A stretch of DNA of 32,823 bases from an uncultured Prevotellaceae bacterium (lineage in GTDB: Bacteria; Bacteroidota; Bacteroidia; Bacteroidales; Bacteroidaceae): contig CACXPX010000037.1 in NCBI GenBank assembly GCA_902769705.1, forward strand, positions 1-32,823, read 5' to 3'. Below the pieces are notes generated by a model that was given only the letters and a program-made list of their open reading frames with translations, made no database searches and was not told the DNA's origin. This document shows positions 1-10,500 of the stretch, one piece after another. Each line of letters begins with the position of its first letter. Position 1 is the stretch's first letter. Position numbers and translations under genes: made by a program.

Positions 1-1
1 G

Positions 2-517
2 GTTGTTACCGGTGTTGAGATGTTCCGCAAGATTCTTGACGAGGGTCAGGCTGGTGATAACGTAGGTCTGCTGCTCCGCGGTATCGACAAGAACGAAATC
101 AAGCGTGGTATGGTGCTCTGCCATCCCGGACAGATCAAGCCCTTCAAGAAGTTCAAGGCTTCTATCTATGTCCTGAAGAAGGAAGAGGGTGGCCGTCACA
201 CTCCGTTCGGCAACAAGTATCGTCCTCAGTTCTATCTCCGCACCATGGACTGCACCGGTGAGATCACTCTCCCCGAGGGCGTTGAGATGGTGATGCCTGG
301 TGATAACGTTGAGATTCAGGTTGAGCTGATCTACGCTGTTGCTCTGAACCCCGGTCTGCGTTTCGCTATCCGTGAAGGTGGCCGCACCGTTGGTTCTGGT
401 CAGATCACATCGCTATCCGTGAAGGTGGCCGCACCGTTGGTTCTGGTCAGATCACAGAGGTTTACGAGGATTAATATCTCCTCTAGACATTCTAGGACAT
501 CTAGCAAAACTAGATAA
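2..517 (+). CDS. tuf: Elongation factor Tu, C-terminal part, frameshifted near the end
   Basis: EF-Tu delivers aminoacyl-tRNA to the ribosome as a GTP complex. The window starts inside the gene, so the GTPase domain is missing and only the end of domain 2 and domain 3 are seen. Recognisable stretches are [10 protein letters not shown] at the start, then [10 protein letters not shown] and [21 protein letters not shown]. Normal EF-Tu ends a few residues after this point, and a matching ending (EVYED then TAA at 472-474) is present but in another frame. A 47-bp tandem duplication (363-409 and 410-456) shifts the frame, so the literal reading continues with an unrelated tail to a stop at 515-517. 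The gene precedes tRNA-Trp and secE, the usual Bacteroidales order. Identity is certain. Whether the frameshift is real is doubtful. Confidence 0.93.
   Translation, partial: VVTGVEMFRKILDEGQAGDNVGLLLRGIDKNEIKRGMVLCHPGQIKPFKKFKASIYVLKKEEGGRHTPFGNKYRPQFYLRTMDCTGEITLPEGVEMVMPGDNVEIQVELIYAVALNPGLRFAIREGGRTVGSGQITSLSVKVAAPLVLVRSQRFTRINISSRHSRTSSKTR
363..456 (+). repeat. 47-bp perfect tandem duplication inside tuf
   Basis: Bases 363-409 are repeated exactly at 410-456. The length is not a multiple of three, so it breaks the last codons of tuf. Removing one copy restores the conserved EF-Tu ending. Confidence 0.95.
499..515 (+). other. Small hairpin in a CTAG-rich spacer after tuf
   Basis: ATCTAG (499-504) and CTAGAT (510-515) form a 6-bp stem with a CAAAA loop. 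The surrounding 483-513 stretch contains four CTAG tetramers in about 30 bases. It may be an RNA processing or pausing element between tuf and the tRNA; no function is shown. Confidence 0.45.
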
Positions 518-522
518 ATTAG

Positions 523-546
523 AGCCCCCACTCACGGGTGGGGGCT
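523..546 (+). terminator. GC-rich hairpin between tuf and tRNA-Trp
   Basis: AGCCCCCAC (523-531) pairs perfectly with GTGGGGGCT (538-546) around a 6-nt loop. The following sequence is only weakly T-rich, so it could be a partial terminator or a processing site that separates tuf mRNA from the tRNA starting six bases later. Confidence 0.6.
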
Positions 547-551
547 TACTT

Positions 552-624
552 ACGGGAATAGCTCAGTTGGTAGAGCATCGGTCTCCAAAACCGAGGGTCG
601 TGGGTTCGAGTCCTCCTTCCCGTG
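552..624 (+). tRNA. trnW: tRNA-Trp (anticodon CCA)
   Basis: The cloverleaf folds with acceptor ACGGGAA/TTCCCGT, D-stem GCTC/GAGC and anticodon stem TCGGT/ACCGA. The loop CTCCAAA places CCA at 585-587, and the T-loop is TTCGAGT. The T-stem has one mismatch (T601 with C615) and one G-T pair. The 3' CCA is not fully encoded, as CT follows the discriminator G. Its position between tuf and secE is typical for Bacteroidales. Confidence 0.93.
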
Positions 625-640
625 CTAAACAGAAGATAAT

Positions 641-832
641 ATGTTCAAGAAAATCGTAAATTATTGCAAAGCTTGCTACGACGAACTTGCAAATAAAACT
701 ACTTGGCCAACACCAAAGGAATTGACTCACACTGCAGTGGTTGTATTATCTGCTTCCCTTATCATTGCATTGGTGGTGTTCCTTATGGATACATGTTTCC
801 GGTGGTTTATGAGTGTGGTTTATCCAGGTTAA
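641..832 (+). CDS. secE: Preprotein translocase subunit SecE
   Basis: SecE is the small clamp subunit of the SecYEG protein-export channel in the inner membrane. This 63-residue protein has an amphipathic N-terminal helix with the conserved ELANKTTWPTPKEL stretch (about residues 15-28). A single membrane helix follows (about 30-56). This is the usual minimal one-helix form. It starts 16 bases after the tRNA and is followed 14 bases later by nusG, the near-universal secE-nusG pairing. The short size and placement make the call secure. Confidence 0.95.
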   Translation: MFKKIVNYCKACYDELANKTTWPTPKELTHTAVVVLSASLIIALVVFLMDTCFRWFMSVVYPG

Positions 833-846
833 TCGTTGATTAGGAA

Positions 847-1392
847 ATGGCTGGAACAGAAAAGAATTGGTATGTGCTTCGGGCTGTAAGTGGAAAAGAG
901 GCTAAGGTGAAAGAATACATCGAGGCCGAAATGAAACACAACCCGTTGCTTCAGGCTCATGTTTCTCAGGTATTGATACCGATGGAGAAGCATGCTTCTT
1001 TGCGTAATGGCAAGAGAATCGTGAAGGAGAAGGTCAGCATGGCTGGCTATGTCTTCGTCGAGGCTTCTCTTGTTGGCGACGTGGCTCACACGTTGCGCTT
1101 TACGCCGAATGTTTTAGGTTTCCTTGGCGGTTTGGATAATCCCTCACCCGTTCCACAGGCCGACATCAACCGTATGCTTGGCAATGCCGAAGAGTCCGAA
1201 TTGGTGGATGAAATCAACATCCCCTATATGGTCAACGAGACAGTCAAAGTTACGGATGGTCCGTTCAGCGGTTTCAGCGGTGTCATCGAAGAGGTGAATG
1301 CCGAGAAGCACAAACTGAAAGTGATGGTCAAAATCTTTGGACGCAAGACGCCCTTGGAGTTAGGTTTTATGCAAGTCGAGAAAGAAGGTTGA
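847..1392 (+). CDS. nusG: Transcription termination/antitermination factor NusG
   Basis: NusG binds the clamp of RNA polymerase, modulates pausing and couples transcription to Rho or to the ribosome through S10 (rpsJ, also in this window). The 181-residue protein opens with the NGN domain ([20 protein letters not shown]) and ends with a KOW domain (about 125-178) containing [17 protein letters not shown]. Length and domain order match ordinary NusG rather than the longer capsule-locus UpxY paralogues of Bacteroides. It sits between secE and rplK and is probably co-transcribed with both. Confidence 0.96.
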   Translation: MAGTEKNWYVLRAVSGKEAKVKEYIEAEMKHNPLLQAHVSQVLIPMEKHASLRNGKRIVKEKVSMAGYVFVEASLVGDVAHTLRFTPNVLGFLGGLDNPSPVPQADINRMLGNAEESELVDEINIPYMVNETVKVTDGPFSGFSGVIEEVNAEKHKLKVMVKIFGRKTPLELGFMQVEKEG

Positions 1393-1454
1393 TGTGTTGT
1401 TACGGGCACACCAGCTTCTTTTATAATTTCAAATTTTAAATATTAACAAAGAAA

Positions 1455-1895
1455 ATGGCTAAAGAAGTTGCTGGATTAATCAAATTACAGATTAAAGGTG
1501 GCGCTGCGAATCCTTCACCACCCGTAGGCCCTGCTCTGGGTTCCAAGGGTATCAACATTATGGGATTCTGCAAAGAGTTCAACGCCAGAACACAGGATAA
1601 GGCAGGAAAAATCATCCCTGTTGTTATCACTTACTATACCGATAAGTCGTTCAGCTTCGAACTCAAGACTCCTCCTGCAGCTGTACAGTTGAAAGAGGCA
1701 GCCAAGGTGCAGAGCGGATCTGCCCAGCCCAACCGTCAGAAGGTCGCTTCTGTCACATGGGATCAGGTTCGTGCCATCGCCGAGGACAAGATGAAAGACT
1801 TGAACTGCTTCACAGTTGAATCAGCCATGAAGCTTGTTGCCGGTACTGCTCGCAGTATGGGTATTACTGTTAAAGGGGACTTCCCTGGTGAATAA
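1455..1895 (+). CDS. rplK: 50S ribosomal protein L11
   Basis: L11 forms the GTPase-associated centre of the large subunit with 23S rRNA and the L10-L12 stalk. It is needed for stringent-factor activation and is the site of thiostrepton action. The 146-residue protein starts [22 protein letters not shown] and carries the proline-rich [19 protein letters not shown] segment of the N-terminal domain. The RNA-binding C-terminal domain ends [12 protein letters not shown]. Length is standard. It lies 62 bp after nusG and 22 bp before rplA. Confidence 0.97.
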   Translation: MAKEVAGLIKLQIKGGAANPSPPVGPALGSKGINIMGFCKEFNARTQDKAGKIIPVVITYYTDKSFSFELKTPPAAVQLKEAAKVQSGSAQPNRQKVASVTWDQVRAIAEDKMKDLNCFTVESAMKLVAGTARSMGITVKGDFPGE

Positions 1896-1917
1896 ACTAT
1901 AAACTTCAATTAAGAAA

Positions 1918-2610
1918 ATGAGTAAACTGACAAAAAATCAAAAATCAGTAGCTGATAAGGTTGAAGCAGGGAAGATGTACACGCTCAAAGAAGCCACCGA
2001 GATGGTTAAGGGTATCACCACGACCAAGTTTGATGCTTCTGTTGACATTGATGTACGACTGGGTGTAGACCCGCGTAAAGCCAACCAGATGGTTCGTGGC
2101 GTTGTGTCGCTGCCGAACGGAACTGGTAAGGTAACTCGCGTGCTTGTTCTCTGTACTCCTGATCAGGAAGCCGCCGCTAACGAAGCTGGTGCTGATTATG
2201 TTGGTCTTGACGAATATATCGACAAGATTAAGAGTGGATGGACAGATGTTGATGTTATCATCACAATGCCGTCTTGCATGGGTAAGGTGGGACCTCTGGG
2301 TCGTGTGCTCGGTCCCCGTGGCTTGATGCCAAACCCCAAGAGCGGTACTGTTACTATGGATGTCGCTAAGGCAGTGAAGGAAGTAAAGCAAGGTAAGATT
2401 GACTTCAAGGTGGACAAGGCTGGTATTATCCATACCTCTATCGGCAAGGTGTCGATGAGTCCCGAAGCTCTTTTTGGCAACGCCAAAGAGTTTGTCAACA
2501 CGGTTATCAAGCTGAAGCCTGCTGCTGCCAAGGGTACATATATCAAGAGTATCTTTATCTCTAGCACTATGAGTAAGGGTATCAAGGTTGACCCGAAATC
2601 AGTAGAGTAA
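1918..2610 (+). CDS. rplA: 50S ribosomal protein L1
   Basis: L1 forms the mobile stalk that releases deacylated tRNA from the E site. In many bacteria it also represses the L11-L1 operon by binding its own mRNA. The 230-residue protein shows the conserved [10 protein letters not shown] and [14 protein letters not shown] region near residues 125-145 and the [11 protein letters not shown] segment. Length is normal. It lies 22 bp after rplK and 19 bp before rplJ, consistent with one operon. I did not find a clear L1-binding mimic in the short upstream spacers. Confidence 0.97.
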   Translation: MSKLTKNQKSVADKVEAGKMYTLKEATEMVKGITTTKFDASVDIDVRLGVDPRKANQMVRGVVSLPNGTGKVTRVLVLCTPDQEAAANEAGADYVGLDEYIDKIKSGWTDVDVIITMPSCMGKVGPLGRVLGPRGLMPNPKSGTVTMDVAKAVKEVKQGKIDFKVDKAGIIHTSIGKVSMSPEALFGNAKEFVNTVIKLKPAAAKGTYIKSIFISSTMSKGIKVDPKSVE

Positions 2611-2629
2611 CTCAAAAACGTTTGGAAAG

Positions 2630-3151
2630 ATGAGAAAAGAAGTTAAAGATACTATCATTGTTGAACTTGGACAGAAGTTGAAGGAGTATCCTCATTTCTA
2701 CTTGGTGGACATCACCGGTCTGAATGCAGCTGATACAAGTGATCTTCGCCGCAAGTGTTTCAAGAACGAAATCAAGATGGTCGTTGTGAAGAACAAACTG
2801 CTTCACAAGGCTTTCGAGGCTAGCGACATCGATTTCGAACCTTTGTACAGCACATTGAAAGGTAACACCGCCGTGATGTTCGCCAATACGGCTAATGTTC
2901 CTGCTAAATTGCTGAAGGACTATAAGAGCAAGAAAAAAGAGATTCCCGCACTGAAGGCCGCTTATGCCGAGGAAGGCATTTTCGTCGGTGCTGACAAGCT
3001 GGATGAACTTTGTGCTATCAAGAGCAAGACCGAACTTATTGCCGATGTTGTGGCTTTGCTGCAGTCTCCAATCAAGAACGTTGTTTCTGGTTTGAATGCT
3101 GGTGGTAAGATTCATGGTTTGCTTGACGCAATCGCTGAGCGTAACAAATAA
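2630..3151 (+). CDS. rplJ: 50S ribosomal protein L10
   Basis: L10 is the base of the ribosomal stalk and anchors L7/L12 dimers through its C-terminal helix. The 173-residue protein begins MRKEVKDTIIVELGQKLKE and contains the FYLVDITGLNA segment typical of Bacteroidota L10. Its final helix (VVSGLNAGGKIHGLLDAIAERNK) would bind L12 dimers. It is followed after 53 bp by rplL, the protein it binds, as in nearly all bacteria. Confidence 0.97.
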   Translation: MRKEVKDTIIVELGQKLKEYPHFYLVDITGLNAADTSDLRRKCFKNEIKMVVVKNKLLHKAFEASDIDFEPLYSTLKGNTAVMFANTANVPAKLLKDYKSKKKEIPALKAAYAEEGIFVGADKLDELCAIKSKTELIADVVALLQSPIKNVVSGLNAGGKIHGLLDAIAERNK

Positions 3152-3204
3152 GCGAGATATTTAGTAACATTAACATTAAAAACAATTAAAATCATTTAAA
3201 TAAA

Positions 3205-3536
3205 ATGGCAGATATTAAAGCTATTGCAGAAGAGTTGGTAAACCTTACTGTGAAAGAAGTTAACGAGTTGGCACAGGTCCTGAAGGACGAGTATGGTATT
3301 GTGCAGCCCCCGCTGAGGAAGAGAAGACATCGTTCGATGTTGTTCTCGCTGAGGTTGGCGCTACCAAGCTTCAGGTTGTGAAGGCTGTGAAGGAAGCTTG
3401 TGGTCTTGGTCTGAAAGAGGCTAAGGATCTCGTAGACGGCGCTCCCGCTACAATCAAGGAAGGTCTCTCTAAGGACGAGGCTGAGAACCTGAAGAAGACC
3501 ATCGAGGCCGCTGGTGCCAAGGTTGAGCTCAAGTAA
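3205..3536 (+). CDS. rplL: 50S ribosomal protein L7/L12, with hinge deleted and frame broken
   Basis: L7/L12 is the multicopy stalk protein that recruits translation GTPases. The N-terminal dimerisation domain is intact in frame from 3205 to 3300 ([20 protein letters not shown]). The whole C-terminal factor-binding domain is intact, but in another frame, from about 3306 to the TAA at 3534-3536 ([20 protein letters not shown] and onward). Between them the Ala-rich hinge is almost absent: the total is about 110 codons against the usual 124-126. Read literally, the first frame stops at TGA 3379-3381. Because rplL is essential and both domains are perfectly preserved, an assembly collapse in the low-complexity hinge is the likeliest cause. 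Confidence 0.9.
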
Positions 3537-3565
3537 TCGAACTTTTGATTTCTTTTAGAAAATAC

Positions 3566-3603
3566 GGTTAGGATCTTCCCAGTCGGTTGGTCCTAACCTT
3601 TTT
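3566..3603 (+). terminator. Attenuator-like hairpin between rplL and rpoB
   Basis: GGTTAGGA (3566-3573) pairs with TCCTAACC (3591-3598) and is followed by TTTTT (3599-3603). It lies after rplL and 65 bp before rpoB. By analogy with the partial terminator in the E. coli rplL-rpoB spacer, it probably lowers polymerase-gene transcription relative to the ribosomal genes. Confidence 0.75.
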
Positions 3604-3667
3604 GTGTCTTTCGGCTGTTAATGCCGCATTTTTTTCAAATTAGTCATAATCAGACCAATTAATTATA

Positions 3668-6600
3668 ATGGCTTCAAAACTTGTTGATAACAGAATTAAT
3701 TTTGCCAGCGTGCATAATCCGATGCCTTATCCGGATTTTCTCGATGTGCAGTTGAAGTCTTTCCGAGACTTCTTACAGTTGGATACTCCGCCTGAGGAAC
3801 GCAAGAACGACGGTTTGTACAAGGTGTTCGCAGAGAACTTCCCTATAACCGACACGCGAAACAATTTCGTTCTTGAGTTCTTGGACTACTTCATTGACCC
3901 GCCGCGTTACACAATTGACGAATGCTTGGAGCGTGGGTTAACCTACAGCGTACCTTTGAAGGCTAAGATGAAACTGTACTGCACCGATCCTGATCATGAG
4001 GATTTCGGTACTGTGACATCTGACGTTTTCCTTGGCACAATTCCTTATATGACCCAGAATGGCACGTTCATCATCAATGGTGCCGAGCGTGTGGTTGTTT
4101 CACAGCTGCACCGTTCTCCTGGCGTGTTCTTCGGCCAGGGTGTGCATGCTAACGGAACAGTGCTTTATTCGGCACGTATCATCCCGTTCAAGGGCTCATG
4201 GATAGAGTTTGCCACAGACATCAACAATGTGATGTATGCCTATATCGATCGTAAGAAGAAGTTGCCTGTGACGACACTTCTCCGTGCCATCGGTTTTGAG
4301 CAGGATAAAGATATCTTGCAGATTTTCGACCTTGCTGAAGAAGTGAAGGTCAACAAGAAGAACATGAAAGAGGCCATCGGCCGCAAGCTTGCTGCACGTG
4401 TGCTGAAGACTTGGAACGAAGACTTCGTTGACGAGGACACCGGTGAGGTGGTTTCCATTGAGCGTAACGAGGTCATCATGGAGCGTGAGACGGAATTGAC
4501 GTCTGAGAACATCCTTGAGATTCTTGACAGCGGTGCTTCTTCTGTGCTTCTGCACAAAGATGCTGAGATGGCTAACAAATATAGCATCATCTTCAACACG
4601 CTTTCCAAAGACCAGAGCAACTCCGAGAAAGAGGCTGTGCTCTACATCTATCGCCAGCTTCGCAATGCCGATCCCGCCGATGATGCCAGCGCACGTGAGG
4701 TATTCCAGAACCTCTTCTTCTCAGACAAGCGCTATGACCTCGGCGAAGTTGGCCGTTATCGTATCAATAAGAAACTCGGCCTTGAAACCGATATGAACGT
4801 CCGTGTGTTGACCAAGGACGATATCATTGAGATTATCAAATATCTGATTCAGCTTGTCAATTCCAATGCAACAGTTGACGATATCGACCACTTGTCGAAC
4901 CGTCGTGTCCGCACTGTTGGCGAGCAGTTGTCGAATCAGTTCTCCATAGGTTTGGCACGTATGAGCCGCACTATCCGTGAGCGTATGAATGTACGCGATA
5001 ACGAGGTGTTTACTCCTACAGACTTGATTAATGCCAAGACCATTTCAAGTGTCATCAATTCATTCTTCGGTACCAACCCGTTGTCACAGTTCATGGACCA
5101 GACCAATCCGCTGGCAGAGGTGACTCATAAGCGTCGTCTCTCTGCTCTCGGTCCTGGCGGTCTGTCTCGTGAGCGTGCTGGTTTCGAGGTTCGTGACGTA
5201 CACTATACTCATTACGGTCGTCTCTGCCCGATTGAAAGCCCTGAAGGCCCGAATATCGGTCTGATTTCTTCGTTGTGCGTCTATGCCACCATCAACGAAC
5301 TCGGCTTTATCGAAACGCCTTATCGCAAGGTGGTTGACAGCAATGTCGATTTGAAGAACGAGGACGTGGTGTATCTCACGGCCGAAGAAGAGTCCGAGCA
5401 CATCATTGGACAAGGTAATGCTCCTTTGAGAGAAGACGGTTCGTTCATCCGCACTTATGTGAAATGTCGTAAAGACGCCGACTTCCCGGTCGTCGATCCT
5501 TCGAAGGTGGACCTGATGGACGTGTCTCCTCAGCAGATTGCTTCGGTTTCTGCAGGTCTTATTCCGTTCCTTGAGCATGATGATGGTCACCGTGCTCTGA
5601 TGGGATGTAACATGATGCGTCAGGCAGTGCCTCTGCTGCACAACGATGCTCCTATCGTCGGAACAGGTTTGGAGAAGCAGGTTTGCGAAGATTCCCGTAC
5701 CATGATTGTTGCCGAAGGCGAAGGTGTCATCGAATATGTTGACGCAACAACCATCCGTATTCTTTACGACCGCACCGAGGACGAAGAGTTTGTGAGCTTC
5801 GAACCTGCGTTGAAAGAGTACCGCATTCCCAAGTTCCGTCGCACCAATCAGAACATGACCATCGACCTTCGTCCTATCTGCCTGAAAGGTCAGCGTGTGA
5901 AGAAGGGCGACATCCTTACCGAAGGCTATGCTACGGAGAATGGTGAGTTGGCTCTCGGCCGTAACCTCTTGGTGGCTTACATGCCTTGGAAGGGTTACAA
6001 CTATGAGGACGCCATCGTTCTTTCCGAGCGCCTCGTTCGTGATGACGTCTTGACATCCGTCCATGTTGACGAGTATTCTCTGGATGTTCGCGAAACAAAG
6101 CGCGGCATGGAAGAGTTCACTGCAGATATTCCTAATGTCAGCGAAGAAGCTACCAAGGATTTGGATGAGAATGGAGTCATTCGTGTCGGTGCTCGTGTTG
6201 AGCCGGGCGACATCCTGATTGGTAAGATTTCTCCGAAGGGTGAGAGCGATCCTTCACCTGAAGAGAAGTTGCTTCGTGCCATCTTTGGCGACAAAGCTGG
6301 TGATGTGAAGGATTCTTCGTTGAAGGCAAATCCTTCTCTTTCTGGTGTCGTTATCGATAAGAAACTCTTCTCGCGCGCCATTAAGACCCGTGAGTCGAAG
6401 AAACAAGATAAGGTTCTTCTCGCCAAGATTGATGAGGAGTACGAGGCAAAGAACAATGACTTGAAAGACATCCTTGTCGACAAGTTGATGATTCTTACCA
6501 AAGGCAAGACTTGTCAGGGCGTGAAGGATTACACAGGTGCTGAGGTCATCACGAAAGGCAGCAAGTTTACTGCAGCCATCCTGAAGAACCCCACACTCGA

Positions 6601-7486
6601 ATATGATGGCATCCAGTCGAACGATTGGACTGGCGACGAGCATACCGATATGCTCATCCAGAAGCTCATCATGAACTATATCCGTAAGTACAAGCTCCTT
6701 GATGCTGAAATCAAGCGTCGCAAGTTTGCCATTACCATCGGTGATGAACTGCCTTCAGGCATCCTTCAGATGGCAAAGGTTTATGTGGCAAAGAAACGTA
6801 AGATTGGTGTAGGTGACAAGTTGGCTGGTCGTCATGGTAACAAGGGTATCGTGTCCAAGGTGGTTCGCATGGAAGACATGCCGTTCCTCGAGGATGGACG
6901 TCCTGTAGACTTGGTGCTCAACCCGTTGGGTGTGCCGTCTCGTATGAACCTGGGACAGATCTTCGAAGCCATCTTGGGTGCTGCCGGTCGTAAGTTGGGC
7001 GTGAAGTTTGCAACTCCTATCTTCGATGGTGCCAAGCTCGACGACCTTTCAGAATGGACTGACAAGGCAGGACTTCCTCATCTTTGTTCTACACGCCTCT
7101 ACGACGGTGAGACAGGTGAGCAGTTCGACCAGCCCGCAACGGTGGGTGTGACCTACTTCTTGAAACTCGGCCACATGGTTGAAGACAAGATGCACGCCCG
7201 TTCTATTGGCCCGTACAGCCTCATCACCCAGCAGCCGCTTGGAGGTAAGGCTCAGTTTGGTGGCCAGCGTTTCGGAGAAATGGAGGTTTGGGCACTGGAG
7301 GCCTTTGGTGCTTCTCATGTGCTTCAGGAAATCCTCACCATCAAGTCCGATGATACCGTGGGCCGTTCGAAGGCTTACGAGGCTATCGTCAAGGGCGATC
7401 CGATGCCAACTCCGGGAATCCCCGAGTCTCTCAATGTGTTGTTGCACGAACTCCGTGGTCTCGGACTCAGCATCAAACTCGACTAA
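3668..7486 (+). CDS. rpoB: DNA-directed RNA polymerase subunit beta
   Basis: This is the beta subunit of RNA polymerase, which with beta-prime forms the active cleft. The 1272-residue protein is full length for Bacteroidota. The rifampicin pocket is visible at residues 472-496 ([20 protein letters not shown]). D477, H487 and S492 stand at the positions equivalent to E. coli D516, H526 and S531, so the common resistance substitutions are absent. Further landmarks are the [18 protein letters not shown] segment, the nearby [16 protein letters not shown] motif and the [18 protein letters not shown] segment near the C-terminal third. It is followed after 43 bp by rpoC. Confidence 0.98.
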   Translation: MASKLVDNRINFASVHNPMPYPDFLDVQLKSFRDFLQLDTPPEERKNDGLYKVFAENFPITDTRNNFVLEFLDYFIDPPRYTIDECLERGLTYSVPLKAKMKLYCTDPDHEDFGTVTSDVFLGTIPYMTQNGTFIINGAERVVVSQLHRSPGVFFGQGVHANGTVLYSARIIPFKGSWIEFATDINNVMYAYIDRKKKLPVTTLLRAIGFEQDKDILQIFDLAEEVKVNKKNMKEAIGRKLAARVLKTWNEDFVDEDTGEVVSIERNEVIMERETELTSENILEILDSGASSVLLHKDAEMANKYSIIFNTLSKDQSNSEKEAVLYIYRQLRNADPADDASAREVFQNLFFSDKRYDLGEVGRYRINKKLGLETDMNVRVLTKDDIIEIIKYLIQLVNSNATVDDIDHLSNRRVRTVGEQLSNQFSIGLARMSRTIRERMNVRDNEVFTPTDLINAKTISSVINSFFGTNPLSQFMDQTNPLAEVTHKRRLSALGPGGLSRERAGFEVRDVHYTHYGRLCPIESPEGPNIGLISSLCVYATINELGFIETPYRKVVDSNVDLKNEDVVYLTAEEESEHIIGQGNAPLREDGSFIRTYVKCRKDADFPVVDPSKVDLMDVSPQQIASVSAGLIPFLEHDDGHRALMGCNMMRQAVPLLHNDAPIVGTGLEKQVCEDSRTMIVAEGEGVIEYVDATTIRILYDRTEDEEFVSFEPALKEYRIPKFRRTNQNMTIDLRPICLKGQRVKKGDILTEGYATENGELALGRNLLVAYMPWKGYNYEDAIVLSERLVRDDVLTSVHVDEYSLDVRETKRGMEEFTADIPNVSEEATKDLDENGVIRVGARVEPGDILIGKISPKGESDPSPEEKLLRAIFGDKAGDVKDSSLKANPSLSGVVIDKKLFSRAIKTRESKKQDKVLLAKIDEEYEAKNNDLKDILVDKLMILTKGKTCQGVKDYTGAEVITKGSKFTAAILKNPTLEYDGIQSNDWTGDEHTDMLIQKLIMNYIRKYKLLDAEIKRRKFAITIGDELPSGILQMAKVYVAKKRKIGVGDKLAGRHGNKGIVSKVVRMEDMPFLEDGRPVDLVLNPLGVPSRMNLGQIFEAILGAAGRKLGVKFATPIFDGAKLDDLSEWTDKAGLPHLCSTRLYDGETGEQFDQPATVGVTYFLKLGHMVEDKMHARSIGPYSLITQQPLGGKAQFGGQRFGEMEVWALEAFGASHVLQEILTIKSDDTVGRSKAYEAIVKGDPMPTPGIPESLNVLLHELRGLGLSIKLD

Positions 7487-7529
7487 GCGAATTTGTCATT
7501 AGGAATTAGTAATCAGCAATTACAGAAAC

Positions 7530-10500
7530 ATGGCTTTCAAAAAAGATATTAAGGTAAAGAATAATTTCACGAAGATTACCATCGGTCTGGCTTCGCCTGA
7601 GGAGATCCTGGAAAATTCGTTTGGTGAGGTTACCAAGCCTGAAACCATCAACTATCGTACATACAAGCCCGAGCGCGACGGTCTCTTCTGCGAGCGCATT
7701 TTCGGTCCTACTCGTGACTACGAATGCGGTTGCGGCAAGTACAAGCGCATCCGCTATAAGGGCATTGTCTGCGACCGTTGTGGTGTAGAGGTCACTGAGA
7801 AGAAAGTGCGTCGCGAGCGCAGTGGTCACATCGAATTGGTGGTGCCCGTCGCTCATATTTGGTATTTCCGTAGTCTGCCCAATAAGATTGGTTATCTGCT
7901 GGGCATGCCCACGAAGAAACTCGATGCAGTGATCTATTATGAGAAATATGTGGTCATCAAACCGGGTGCACTCGAGGGACGTAAGGATGCCGAAGGCAAT
8001 GAGGTCAATGGTTCCCATAAGTTCGATTTGATTTCCGAGGAAGAATACATCGACATCATGGAGAATCAGCTGGATCCCAACAACGACCATTTGGATGATT
8101 CCGACCCCAATAAGTTCATCGCCAAGATGGGTGCAGAGGCCATCTACGACCTTCTGCTCGATCTTGACCTCGATGCCCTTTCCTACGAGTTGCGCGACCG
8201 TGCCAACAACGATTCAGCCCAGCAGCGTAAGACCGAGGCCTTGAAGCGTCTGCAGGTGGTTGAGGCCTTCCGTAGCAGCAAAGAGGTCAACCATCCCGAG
8301 TGGATGATCATGAAGATCATTCCTGTTACGCCGCCCGAGCTTCGTCCTTTGGTGCCGCTGGATGGTGGACGTTTCGCAACCAGCGACCTCAACGACCTCT
8401 ATCGTCGTGTCATCATCCGCAACAATCGTCTGAAGAGACTTGTGGAGATCAAGGCTCCCGAGGTGATTCTTCGCAACGAGAAGCGTATGTTGCAGGAGGC
8501 TGTCGACTCTTTGTTCGACAACTCTCGCAAGTCGAGTGCTGTCAAGAGCGAGTCCAATCGTCCTTTGAAGTCACTTTCTGACTCATTGAAAGGTAAGCAG
8601 GGACGCTTCCGTCAGAATTTGCTCGGTAAGCGTGTCGACTATTCCGCTCGTTCGGTTATCGTCGTTGGTCCCGAGTTGAAGATGGGTGAGTGCGGTTTGC
8701 CGAAGCTGATGGCAGCCGAACTCTACAAACCATTCATCATCCGCAAGCTCATTGAGCGTGGTATTGTGAAGACCGTGAAGTCGGCCAAGAAGATAGTCGA
8801 CCGTCGTGAGCCTGTCATTTGGGACATCCTCGAGAACGTCATGAAGGGCCATCCCGTGCTCCTCAACCGTGCTCCTACACTTCACCGCTTGGGTATCCAG
8901 GCTTTCCAGCCGAAGCTCATCGAAGGTAAGGCTATCCAGCTCCATCCGCTGGCATGTACGGCATTCAATGCCGACTTCGACGGCGACCAGATGGCAGTGC
9001 ACCTTCCCCTTTCCAATGAGGCAGTGCTCGAGGCTCAGATCCTGATGCTCCAGAGCCACAACATCCTGAATCCTGCCAATGGTGCACCTATCACCGTGCC
9101 TTCTCAGGACATGGTGCTCGGACTCTATTACATCACGAAGATGCGTCCGGGAGCCAAAGGCCAGGGACTCACATTTTACGGACCCGAAGAGGCCATCATT
9201 GCCAAGAATGAAGGCAAGTGCGACCTCCACGCTCCTGTGAAAGTCCTTGTCGACGACGTGGTGAATGGACAGAAGGTCCGCCACATGATTGAGACCACCG
9301 TCGGACGTGTCATCGTCAATGGCATTATTCCTCAGGAGGTTGGCTTCTTCAACGATGTCATTTCGAAGAAGACACTGCGCAGCATCATCGCCAACGTCAT
9401 CAAGCATGTCGGTATGGCACGTGCTTGCGAATTCCTCGATGGTATCAAGAACCTCGGCTATCACATGGCTTATGTGGCAGGTCTTTCGTTCAACCTCGAT
9501 GACATCATCGTGCCGCCCGAGAAGGAAGGTATTGTGGCCAAGGGACAGAAGGAGGTCGATGAGATCCAGATGAACTACGACATGGGTTTCATCACCGACA
9601 ACGAGCGCTACAACCAGGTTATTGATGCTTGGACACACGTGAACAACGAACTTGGTGACATCCTTTTGAAGGAGATGACTGAGGCCGACCAAGGATTCAA
9701 TGCCGTTTATATGATGCTCGACTCTGGAGCCCGTGGTTCTAAGGACCAGATCAAACAGCTCTCCGGTATGCGTGGTCTGATGGCAAAGCCTCAGAAAGCA
9801 GGTGCCGAAGGTCAGCAGATTATTGAGAACCCAATTCTGTCCAACTTCAAGGAGGGAATGTCGGTGCTCGAATACTTTATCTCTTCTCACGGTGCCCGTA
9901 AGGGTTTGGCCGACACCGCTATGAAGACGGCCGACGCCGGTTATCTGACTCGTCGTCTCGTCGATGTCAGCCACGACGTCATCATCACCGAGGAAGACTG
10001 TGGAACACTTCGCGGACTTGTCTGCACCGCCTTGAAGAATGGCGACGAGATCATCTCTCCGCTTGGCGAGCGCATCTTGGGACGTGTATCTGTCCACGAT
10101 ATTGTCAATCCCACCACGGGTGACATCATCTGTGAGGCTGGTGAGGAAATCACCGAGGACAAGGTAGCTCTTATCGAGGCATCGCCCATCGAGAGTGTCG
10201 AGATTCGCTCGGTGCTCACTTGTGAGTCTCGCAAGGGTGTCTGCATGAAGTGCTATGGACGCAATCTTGCCACCCAGCGCATGGTTCAGAAGGGTGAGGC
10301 TGTCGGCGTGATTGCTGCTCAGGCCATCGGTGAGCCGGGTACACAGCTTACGCTTCGTACCTTCCACGCTGGTGGTGTGGCTGGTAACGCAGCCGCCAAT
10401 GCCAGCATCGTGGCCAAGAACGACTCTCGCATCGAGTTCGATGAGCTCCGCACGGTTCCCTTCGTGGAGAAGTCGGGTGAGACCGATGTCAAGTGCGAGA

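Noticed and set aside
3300-3381. A genuinely truncated 58-residue L7/L12
   Set aside because: The complete C-terminal domain follows at once in another frame, so it is a broken single gene rather than a short one.
5084-6064. 326-codon antisense frame in rpoB
   Set aside because: Shadow of the conserved polymerase gene; no supporting signals.
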